Shown: in pieces, positions 34,596 through 41,669 of the stretch
Layout: each line of letters begins with the position of its first letter
Numbering within the stretch: the first letter of the stretch is position 1
IMG/VR virus record: IMGVR_UViG_3300032278_000028
Coordinates: 1 to 41,669 of that record
Length of the DNA: 41,669 nt
Direction: 5' to 3' (one strand)
Source of the DNA: a virus
Notes under the pieces: model-generated
Databases searched by the model: none
What the model was told of the DNA's origin: nothing
Seen by the model: only the letters and a program-made list of their open reading frames with translations
Translations under genes and position numbers: made by a program

Positions 34596-35069
34596 ATGGC
34601 CAAGATTTCACAGCGGCAAGTACTCGCAGAGATTGAACCTGATGTTGATCTCTCTCCGAACGCGCCCAAATGGTCTGGATTCAGGTTCGCTCAGATTTCT
34701 GGTGGCGAAATCACTGCTGCCGTAGAGAAGATCTACCAGGGTGGTGACAAGCACCCCCAGGTTTTGTGTGCCCCATTCGAAATTGGCGATATCACTCTTA
34801 CTGCCCATTACGACGATGACCGCACCCCGAACTCCGAGACCGAGGCGGGTATCGCTTTGAAGATCAAGTCATTGCGAGACAAGGTTGGCCAAGCCTTTTA
34901 CACCCTGCACGTCAAGACCTACGACTGCGACATCGAGAACAAAAAGCTTGACAGGACCTACAGTAATGCACTTCTCGTCGGTTTGACCGAGGCTGAGGGT
35001 GACGCTTCCTCTGGAGCTCCGGCAACCTTCGCACTCACGTTTGCTATCCAGGGTGTCGACCCGGGTTGA
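34596..35069 (+). CDS. Tail tube protein
   Basis: The protein has 157 residues, is placed directly after the sheath, and has a strong AGGAGGGG ribosome site. It is mostly beta-strand with a single helix, and it ends in an NALLVGLTEAEGDAS...FALTFAIQ segment typical of tube subunits. It forms the rigid inner tube through which DNA passes. Confidence 0.85.
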   Translation: MAKISQRQVLAEIEPDVDLSPNAPKWSGFRFAQISGGEITAAVEKIYQGGDKHPQVLCAPFEIGDITLTAHYDDDRTPNSETEAGIALKIKSLRDKVGQAFYTLHVKTYDCDIENKKLDRTYSNALLVGLTEAEGDASSGAPATFALTFAIQGVDPG

Positions 35070-35088
35070 TCTCCTAGATAGTCAACCC
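35063..35088 (+). terminator. Hairpin overlapping the tube gene stop
   Basis: GGGTTGA (35063-35069) pairs with TCAACCC (35082-35088) across a 12-nt loop, followed by TTTCCCC. The stem spans the stop codon. The U tract is short, so termination would be partial. It could reduce expression of the chaperone and tape measure relative to sheath and tube. Confidence 0.45.
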
Positions 35089-35129
35089 TTTCCCCTGCAC
35101 GGTGATGTTGCTGTGCTAATGTGCGCCTT

Positions 35130-35687
35130 ATGAGCGACTCATTGTACGAAACACCCAATGAGGGCGAAGCGGCTGAGAAATCCACCTCGAAGAAGGTCAC
35201 AAAGGATCTCGCCTCTGCCTCTGCCCCCAAAGAGGAAAATCTTCTCGAGAGGCTGAAAGCTACAATTTCAGCCAAAGTCGAGCGGGAAGTCGTGTTGCTT
35301 GAGGTTCCCGATCGCAAAGATGTGCTCTTGCGCATCAGCCCCAACATTACCCAGGCCCAAATGAAGGCTTGGCGTAAAAACGCTGGTGAAGAGACCAAAA
35401 ATGGTCTCGATCCTACGAAATTCGCCTGTCAGGTAATCGGACAATCCTGTGTCGGTATTGAAATAGACGGACAGGAAGTCTTCGATGAAGCGGGTAACTC
35501 CCTGAACTTTGCGGCAGACGAGGTTCTAGAGATGACGGGCACCACACGGCCAGTTCCGGATGCAGTACGGGCCTTCTTCGGGACCGACCCACATATTGAG
35601 GGAGCAGCTTTAGCGATTCTTGAATCCGCTGGTTACGGTGACACCGTTGATGTGGTGGACCCTACGAGTCTGTCTTCGATGAGTTAA
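35130..35687 (+). CDS. Tail assembly chaperone (short form)
   Basis: The protein has 185 residues from ATG 35130; GTG at 35121 would add three. It lies between tube and tape measure and has an acidic, Lys/Glu/Ser-rich N-terminus. A conserved-looking core includes VLLEVPDRKDVLLRISPN and the helix AQMKAWRKNAGEETKNG. It corresponds to lambda gpG: it binds the tape measure during tail assembly. The end of this frame overlaps the -1 frame extension described separately. Confidence 0.8.
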   Translation: MSDSLYETPNEGEAAEKSTSKKVTKDLASASAPKEENLLERLKATISAKVEREVVLLEVPDRKDVLLRISPNITQAQMKAWRKNAGEETKNGLDPTKFACQVIGQSCVGIEIDGQEVFDEAGNSLNFAADEVLEMTGTTRPVPDAVRAFFGTDPHIEGAALAILESAGYGDTVDVVDPTSLSSMS

Positions 35688-35863
35688 TCAAAGATCCGTA
35701 CATACTGAACGCTTCAAGGCTGGCTGAGGTTTTCCACTCTAGCCCCTTACAACTACTAGATTGTACGGACACTGAATGGTTCATTCTGATGGCCTGTGCT
35801 AAAGTTATAGAGAACGATCGTGAAGCAGCGGAGCGTGAAAGGCGGTTGAATTCCCCCAATTAG
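35651..35863 (+). CDS. Tail assembly chaperone frameshift extension (gpT-like, -1 frame)
   Basis: This frame is open from 35651 to the TAG at 35861-35863, has no suitable start codon early on, and encodes a coherent helical sequence (VFDELIKDPYILNASRLAEV, then WFILMACAKVIENDREAAER). It is reached from the short form by a -1 shift in 35651-35687. A likely slip is at GAC-CCT (35658-35663), which would give VDPYESVFDELIKDP. This mirrors lambda gpG-gpGT and many tail assembly chaperones. The exact slip site is inferred. Confidence 0.8.
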   Translation, partial: CGGPYESVFDELIKDPYILNASRLAEVFHSSPLQLLDCTDTEWFILMACAKVIENDREAAERERRLNSPN

Positions 35864-35895
35864 CGCACGTCCGGCCAGGGCAGGAGTGACCATCT

Positions 35896-38800
35896 ATGGC
35901 TGATACGTCACTCATTATTAGAGCCAAGCTGAAGGGGGAAGAGGAGCTTCGAAAAGCCCGTAACCGCCTTCTCCAAATTGGAGCCGCTGCAAAATCCGCC
36001 GAGAAGAATATCGCCCTTCTTGCCAGGGGCAACAGAGATCTCCTTAAGTCGATTAACCGAACTGATGGTCGCTGGAAGAAACACTTTGACGACCTAGACG
36101 GAATCATCAAGAAGTTCGGCTCGCTGACAATGGGTGGCCTGAAATTGGCTATCAAGGCAGCCGGTGCCGAAATGGTCTTAATGGCAGCCTCCATGGTCGC
36201 ACTCCACGGGCTTTTCCTGGCCGGTCAGGGGTTAATGAAGGTCTATACCGGCGCACTCAATATGATCGCTGGTGCCGCTTCCGCTGCTGGTGTAGCCCTG
36301 GCATCTGTCGCTGCCGCAATGCGCGAACAGCAGGCAGCCATGTTCGCCTTTAGGGGCAACGCCATGGGCATGGATCGGTTCGGCACGAGCATGAACAAGG
36401 TCCGTGTCGTAATGCGCGGTCTCCACACCGATTCGAACCTTGCTGCTGCTGGCATCGAGAACCTCAACGCTGCCTACAGCGCGGTATCCCAGAACTCCAC
36501 ATTCACTCGTGGTTCTCAGACAATGTTGAAGAGTCTGATGGACTTCGCTTCTGCGGGACAAGATGTCAAGAAGGGCGTGTCCTCTGCCGGGAGCCTCATC
36601 GGCACGATCCAGGATCCCAAGAAGTCTTGGGGCGATATTCGAGCCGCTGCGGAAGCAATGGGTCCGCAGATGAAGAAGGCCATGCAAGAGGCCATGAAGG
36701 CGGGGATCGACACACGCGCCGAATTGGTTGCGGCGATCAACAGCGGCGAGCTAGCGGTGTTGGGTGGTGTCGAGGGCCAGTGGGAAGCCGTTTCTGGCAC
36801 AATTATGAGTGTCTTCAAATCTGCCTTCACCACAATTCGCAACGACTTTGCTGACATGGGTCAACAATTTCTCAAGCCGATCAAGGAAGCCCTAGACGAG
36901 TCAGTCAACACGTTCCGTAGCGGTATGTTGCGAGTATGGGGTCCGCTTGTTCAGTTCGGTCAAGGGCCCTTTATCGACTCCATTGTTGGCATGACCGAAA
37001 AGCTTACGGATGCCTTTGTCAGTCTGGTCAGGAGGGGGCCGGAGGTTGAGGGCATCTTCGGTCGTATCTCCGACCGCTGGACAGGATTTGTCGACGGCTG
37101 GAACAAGGTTCTAGAACGACTCCGCCCACTCCTTGACGGTGCCCGAATTCTTGAAACGATGTTCGGAAACATCTTTGGTGCAATTGGCACATACATGGCC
37201 GAGTCCTTCGGCACCTTCAATCAGATGATTCAGGACAACCAGCCTCATGTGGAGAAGTTCGGTGACCGTTTAGGCGAGCTCTTCGCCGCCTTCGGACGGT
37301 TCCAGAATCAGCTCAAAGAACTATTCATGGAGGCCCTCCCCTTTGTGAACAAGGTTCTTTCCGGTGTACGCCAGATTGTGGACATGTTGACCAGCGTCAT
37401 GAAATTTATGGGCGGGATGATGGGAGGCCTTGGTGACGGAGCGGGGGCCATGGGTCTTTTGACCGGAGCCATGCTCATCCTTTCGAGGCTTAGGGCATGG
37501 GCTGGTGGATTCCTGTTCCAGAAGTCAACAGGCACCATGAATGTAAACGCTGGTTCGGTGGTTGTCACGGGGGCTACGGCGGGTGGACAAATGAACCCCG
37601 GTGGCATGCCCCCCGTCTACCCGGGCTCCAATGGCCAAGGTGGAGGCGGGTTACTTGGACCCAATGGTCAACCCATAGGGGGAATGCGTTCATCGAACAT
37701 TTCACGTTTTACCCCACTCAGTCAATCGCAGAGGTCTGCTTACGAAGCCAGAGCGAATCGGATGATGACCCGTTCACAACAGGTCGGTTCAGCAAAACGT
37801 GCCATGTACGGCCAGGCCGGGCCTGGAGCCGGAGGTTGGCGAGGTTTTATGAATCGAGCGCCAGGCGGACCCAGCCTGTGGAATAGAACTGGTGGATATC
37901 GGCTTCGTGGAATGAGGGAAGGCACCTCCGGTATGCGCCAACGCTTCAACAGCAGCATGGGCGCCAGGATGGGCATAGGCATGGGTCTCGGAATGCTTAG
38001 CTCCCATGCTCCTCAGGAAATTCAGGGTGCCCTCAGCATGGGTGGTATGGCAGCGATGATTAACCCACTGGTTGGTCTTGGTATCGCTGGCATTGGCACT
38101 GCCATGAAGAGTGAAAACGCAGCGCACGCCGGTATCGGTGGTGCTGTTGGTGGGGCCGCTCTTGGATTCCAAGCAGGTGGTCCGTGGGGAGCCGCAGCCG
38201 GTGCAATCGTTGGAGGCGTATACGGCCTTCTCAGTGCCGGTATCAGGCGCGAAGCTCGAAAGAGGAAGTACGCAAGAGAAGCTGGCGATGCAGCGGCAAC
38301 AGCCGTAATGGACGCAGTCTTCGACGGACTTGGACTACAGGCAGCGGCTCGCGGTGGGGTAGCTGCCGTTCTGCCCGCGAACATGAGATCGGCCTTGGAC
38401 GCTGGCAGCAAATACGCCTCAGCGAACGAAGCAGCCCGTCTGTGGGGTCTGGACACTAAGGGATACGCGGGTCGCGGAGGCACCAGCGCGCAGAGAAAAG
38501 CGTCTGCCGCCAACAGGGGGTCACAGCGGGCTTTCATAGAAAACCTGATGGCCACCCAGGGTCCCATGTCAGGTGATTTCGACCTTCAAAAAGTCCTAGA
38601 TGAAGGGAAGTACGGGAACTTCCTAGCCAGTTACGCCAACAATTTGGGTGACGAAGTAAGGGCCATGGAGTTCACCATCGACACCGGGGAAATGCGCCTG
38701 AACCGCTTGGCTGGCAGCATGGGTCTAACCAATACTGCCGTCCTGGATATGGCGCAAGCAACGGGAACCAATCTTTACGACGCCACCAAGTCTTATGGGG

Positions 38801-39954
38801 ATCTGGCTAAAAGTGTTGCTGAGGGCCTGATGCACTCGGTCAATGATCTTCAGAACGCCGCTGGCGATCGAGCCGGTGGGCGGGCCTCCATGTTCCAGAC
38901 CGAAGTAGATCGACTTGGGGCTCCAGCGATAATCGACGAAATACAGACGGGTCTGCGCGACATGCTCGCTAGCGGCGATTGGGACGAAGCAACCGCTATG
39001 GAGGAATTCGGAAGACTCGAGGGTGGATACATCAGCCTTGCTGGTGGAGACACGATGCTTGCCGAACAAATGATGGCGGGGGCATTGGGATTTGGTGGAG
39101 ACGCATGGAGAACAGGCGGATCCATGGGGCCCGAGCTCCTGGCCAAGCTCCGAGAAAACGACATGTTCAGGAACTGGCAGAGTGGAGAGGATGGCATAGG
39201 TACGACGGGGGCAACTCAGGCTGGCAATACCCGAGAGGCACTGCTAGCGAACCTGATGTCTGCAGGCTTTACCGGGATGGAAGCCCAGGGCGGAAAGAGT
39301 CTTAGTGACCAACTAATGCACAGGCTCGGACCCGATGCATCATACGAACAGTTGCTCGCCATCCAAAATTCAGGTCTGTTGGATCAAGCCAATTACTACG
39401 GAGAGGACGGGAAGAGGAAGAGCACCTCCGATATAAGCGCAATGTTCACGAATGCAGGTCTCACGAACTTGTTCACTCAGCACACAAGCGATAACGCTCC
39501 ACACCAAGTCATGAAGGACTCTACCGACAAGTTCAGCGACGCTGTTGACAGGTTCATAACCAAGATCGATGAAGTGTTCAATCAGGACACTGACACTGCC
39601 ACCCCCAGGCGCAGGATGGTCGGCATGCGAGGACTGCTCGCTAAGCGGTCATCCATGTTTAGAGCAGCTGGCAGCAGTTCGGACCATCTAGCCGGAGCTG
39701 CCAACGACTACTACGGCTCGGGATTGGGTGCAATTCAAAGTCAGATCACCGCAGCGGGTGGATTCGCCGAAAGGCACGGACGTGGCCCCTCTCGTCATCT
39801 ACATGCCGTGGAGGGTGGCGGCGGCGGTGAAGGATCTACTAGCAACTACACGATCAACGTAACCGGTGGAGCTTCGGCTAGCCCTGCAGAGATAGCTGAC
39901 GAAGTGATGTATCGGATTCAGCGCCAGCAGGCAAACTTTACTGAAAGGAGATAG
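35896..39954 (+). CDS. Tape measure protein
   Basis: The protein has 1,352 residues, and its length sets tail length. At about 1.5 angstrom per residue, a rule from other phages, the tail would be near 200 nm. The N-terminal 100 residues are coiled coil. Hydrophobic segments follow near residues 75-145, and a Gly-rich hydrophobic stretch lies near 745-785. The C-terminus ends in the common NYTINVTGG...ADEVMYRIQRQ pattern. It carries GMRS at residue 596 and GMRE/GMRQ at 672 and 679, the motif otherwise found only in the giant head-block proteins. No lysozyme or peptidase domain is evident. AGGAG precedes the start by 9 nt. Confidence 0.93.
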   Translation: MADTSLIIRAKLKGEEELRKARNRLLQIGAAAKSAEKNIALLARGNRDLLKSINRTDGRWKKHFDDLDGIIKKFGSLTMGGLKLAIKAAGAEMVLMAASMVALHGLFLAGQGLMKVYTGALNMIAGAASAAGVALASVAAAMREQQAAMFAFRGNAMGMDRFGTSMNKVRVVMRGLHTDSNLAAAGIENLNAAYSAVSQNSTFTRGSQTMLKSLMDFASAGQDVKKGVSSAGSLIGTIQDPKKSWGDIRAAAEAMGPQMKKAMQEAMKAGIDTRAELVAAINSGELAVLGGVEGQWEAVSGTIMSVFKSAFTTIRNDFADMGQQFLKPIKEALDESVNTFRSGMLRVWGPLVQFGQGPFIDSIVGMTEKLTDAFVSLVRRGPEVEGIFGRISDRWTGFVDGWNKVLERLRPLLDGARILETMFGNIFGAIGTYMAESFGTFNQMIQDNQPHVEKFGDRLGELFAAFGRFQNQLKELFMEALPFVNKVLSGVRQIVDMLTSVMKFMGGMMGGLGDGAGAMGLLTGAMLILSRLRAWAGGFLFQKSTGTMNVNAGSVVVTGATAGGQMNPGGMPPVYPGSNGQGGGGLLGPNGQPIGGMRSSNISRFTPLSQSQRSAYEARANRMMTRSQQVGSAKRAMYGQAGPGAGGWRGFMNRAPGGPSLWNRTGGYRLRGMREGTSGMRQRFNSSMGARMGIGMGLGMLSSHAPQEIQGALSMGGMAAMINPLVGLGIAGIGTAMKSENAAHAGIGGAVGGAALGFQAGGPWGAAAGAIVGGVYGLLSAGIRREARKRKYAREAGDAAATAVMDAVFDGLGLQAAARGGVAAVLPANMRSALDAGSKYASANEAARLWGLDTKGYAGRGGTSAQRKASAANRGSQRAFIENLMATQGPMSGDFDLQKVLDEGKYGNFLASYANNLGDEVRAMEFTIDTGEMRLNRLAGSMGLTNTAVLDMAQATGTNLYDATKSYGDLAKSVAEGLMHSVNDLQNAAGDRAGGRASMFQTEVDRLGAPAIIDEIQTGLRDMLASGDWDEATAMEEFGRLEGGYISLAGGDTMLAEQMMAGALGFGGDAWRTGGSMGPELLAKLRENDMFRNWQSGEDGIGTTGATQAGNTREALLANLMSAGFTGMEAQGGKSLSDQLMHRLGPDASYEQLLAIQNSGLLDQANYYGEDGKRKSTSDISAMFTNAGLTNLFTQHTSDNAPHQVMKDSTDKFSDAVDRFITKIDEVFNQDTDTATPRRRMVGMRGLLAKRSSMFRAAGSSSDHLAGAANDYYGSGLGAIQSQITAAGGFAERHGRGPSRHLHAVEGGGGGEGSTSNYTINVTGGASASPAEIADEVMYRIQRQQANFTERR

Positions 39955-39956
39955 CC

Positions 39957-41624
39957 GTGTCTAATACGAAAGTAGGTGCTGTCTGGCCCTCTGACGCACG
40001 GAATGCCGGGCTTTGGGTTTATCGAAACCCCGCAAGTACCGATACTCGTTTGAACGGCATCCTGGAGGGAAGGGTCTCTGGTTCCAGTCAACACGCCGCC
40101 GGGGACATAGAGAGAACCTTTGTGATTACCAAGTTCTGGGGTATCGGCCATGTGACTGTCTCTGCCAGGAAGGGGCTGACAACAACGGCAACAAGAACAT
40201 GGAAGAAGTTTCCTCTGTGGCTCATGTCGAAAAGCACAGGTGGCTATCCATATGTACGCGACGATGATGTGGAATTGTTTTACTTCCAACGGCAACCTCA
40301 GAAGAGGGGCAGGCCGATTGAATGGACTCCCCAGTTATATACCGTCTACTTAGCCAAGAACGAAACTCAAGTTTATGCTTTCAATGCCTCCTCGGGAGCA
40401 GGTGCCCATCAGGAAGGCAGACATACGGGATCCAGGAAGAGTGGCTACGCCCCCCAGGGAGGCGTCCATCCCGGCTCGGAGCTGAGCGCTTCGGAACAGG
40501 ATCGTGAAGAAGGGTGGGGAGTTGGGGTCACCCAGACTGGCAGTTCAACACCCATGGGTGCCAACGAGGCACGATTGATCTTTGCAGCAGCGATGATGGA
40601 TACCGGTCGCTGGGAGTCTGACTGGAGTAAACAACGTGCAGACATGGATGCGATCGCTAGCAATGTTCGCAGGTCAGTAAGAGGCATACCGCCAGGTATT
40701 GCCCTCCTCGATGAGGGCGGAATTTCCCAACAGATCCAAGAGGCGCTCATTGAAGCGGGGTATACGCAAGCTCAGGTTGACTGGTATACCAGTGGTGGAT
40801 TGACGAATCCGGAACGTGACGGTGTGAGCGCTCCATGGAAGAGTCAGGCACAAGCGGATGCCGCCGCCCCTGGAGCCGGTGCCGAGGACCACCACATCTT
40901 GCCGCCAACTCCAGCACTTACAAAACTTGTAGTCAGAGCCCCAATTGGTTATGTGCAACCGGCAAATGCACACCATTCCGGAAAACCTGAGTTAACTCAG
41001 AGTTTCATGAAATACAACGACCACACCCACAGGCTTGAAGCCACGGTGGATCGGTTCTTCTTCCCGATGATTCCCAATACCGTCAGTTATTCAGGCTTGG
41101 GTTCGCGGTGGGTTGAAATCCCCCGCAAGGGAGATTTTCCAATTGTCGAGTTCTCCGACTGGGCTCTCATGAAAGTCCAGTTTGAGTTTCTCGTTGCCAA
41201 GGAAATGGACGGCCTGAAAACCGATGTTGCGCATCAATTAAATCAACTTAGGCGAATGGCGCAGCGTCGAAATCCTGTAATGGTGCATGGAATGGATGAC
41301 CTTTTCCAATTGCAGCTGAAACGAGCTGCAAGAACGCACAAGGCTCTTCAATTTGTCATCGCGGATTTCACGGTCCAATCACAACGACGGACAATCCAGG
41401 AGGGCAACAAGGAGATTACGGCAGCACAGTGCAGCATGACTCTCCAGGAAATGCCGATTGAGGAAATGAATCTGGTAATGATGAGTATTCCCCCACTGGC
41501 CGATAGTTCGGTACCAGCCACTCCAGATGTGGTCATCGAGGGGCCACCACATCTCACCATGGAGCGCTCCACTCAAACGTTGTTGGCCATCGCGGGGATC
41601 GACACTGGAACAGTTACGGGCTAA
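39957..41624 (+). CDS. Baseplate/tail hub-type protein
   Basis: The protein has 555 residues, with a GTG start after GAAAGGAG at the end of the tape measure gene. The N-terminal ~140 residues are beta-rich. Residues ~150-320 form a Gly/Ser-rich, poorly structured linker with a helical insert. The C-terminal ~230 residues (FFFPMIPNTVSYSGLGSRW, then EIPRKGDFPIVEFSDWALMK) match the style of contractile-tail proteins that precede LysM or hub proteins in the baseplate operon. A structural role at the tail tip is likely; the exact subunit is unknown. Confidence 0.65.
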   Translation: MSNTKVGAVWPSDARNAGLWVYRNPASTDTRLNGILEGRVSGSSQHAAGDIERTFVITKFWGIGHVTVSARKGLTTTATRTWKKFPLWLMSKSTGGYPYVRDDDVELFYFQRQPQKRGRPIEWTPQLYTVYLAKNETQVYAFNASSGAGAHQEGRHTGSRKSGYAPQGGVHPGSELSASEQDREEGWGVGVTQTGSSTPMGANEARLIFAAAMMDTGRWESDWSKQRADMDAIASNVRRSVRGIPPGIALLDEGGISQQIQEALIEAGYTQAQVDWYTSGGLTNPERDGVSAPWKSQAQADAAAPGAGAEDHHILPPTPALTKLVVRAPIGYVQPANAHHSGKPELTQSFMKYNDHTHRLEATVDRFFFPMIPNTVSYSGLGSRWVEIPRKGDFPIVEFSDWALMKVQFEFLVAKEMDGLKTDVAHQLNQLRRMAQRRNPVMVHGMDDLFQLQLKRAARTHKALQFVIADFTVQSQRRTIQEGNKEITAAQCSMTLQEMPIEEMNLVMMSIPPLADSSVPATPDVVIEGPPHLTMERSTQTLLAIAGIDTGTVTG

Positions 41625-41627
41625 CCA

Positions 41628-41669
41628 ATGGCCGGAAGACTGTACGAAGACAAAAGAAGTGCACGAGAT
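41628..41669 (+). CDS. Start of next tail gene (cut by window edge)
   Basis: ATG at 41628 opens 14 codons (MAGRLYEDKRSARD) up to the right edge, 3 nt after the preceding stop. It is probably the next baseplate gene, but the fragment is too short to classify. Confidence 0.5.
   Translation, partial: MAGRLYEDKRSARD

Overview
The window is an internal piece of a tailed double-stranded DNA phage genome, or a prophage of that kind. The tail sheath gene, tail tube gene and 1,352-residue tape measure gene indicate a contractile tail (myovirus morphology). The portal, the HK97-type prohead protease and the TerL-type terminase indicate an HK97-fold capsid lineage. No tRNA, rRNA, integrase or CRISPR array was seen. 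GTG starts and tightly packed genes with 4-nt overlaps fit a phage of a moderately high-GC bacterium. An actinobacterial host is my guess only, from the style of several structural proteins. Both ends of the window cut through genes.

Layout. Positions 1-21160 are entirely minus strand and hold the head block. In transcription order this is a 58-residue two-helix membrane protein, the portal, a 2,309-residue protein whose first ~180 residues are a prohead protease, a 673-residue acidic Cys/Pro/Glu-rich protein, a 2,568-residue giant protein with a metallopeptidase-like HExxH motif, and a giant protein cut by the left edge that carries an HExxGH motif. From 21237 everything is on the plus strand. 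First comes the terminase large subunit. Next is a translationally coupled DNA-metabolism run: Rad52-like annealing protein, Cas4/RecB-like nuclease, HNH nuclease, RuvC-like resolvase, ParB-like protein and PAPS-reductase-like protein, with several unknowns. A predicted exported metallopeptidase, a second ParB-like protein and an Arg-rich 59-residue protein follow. The connector and tail block comes last: head-tail connector, tail completion, tail terminator-like protein, two small proteins, sheath, tube, tail assembly chaperone with a -1 frameshift extension, tape measure and a baseplate/tail protein.

Most unusual content. The tetrapeptide Gly-Met-Arg-Ser recurs 19 times exactly, plus near variants, and is confined to the three giant head-block proteins and the tape measure. 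It is spelled with all six serine codons, so it is conserved at protein level. It divides the giants into segments of roughly 30-800 residues, and one of these giants is itself the prohead protease fusion. I propose these are polyproteins or multi-segment internal head proteins in which GMRS is a processing or docking signal. A second shared motif, an Asp-rich DxDxDG loop followed by V-Q-[ED]-G, occurs once in each of three otherwise different virion-type proteins. No separate major capsid protein gene can be recognised in the window; it may lie beyond the left edge or be hidden in a giant ORF.

No gene-free stretch exceeds 300 bases. The longest gaps are 20982-21236 (it contains the 58-residue gene) and 32973-33091 (promoter-like sequence only).
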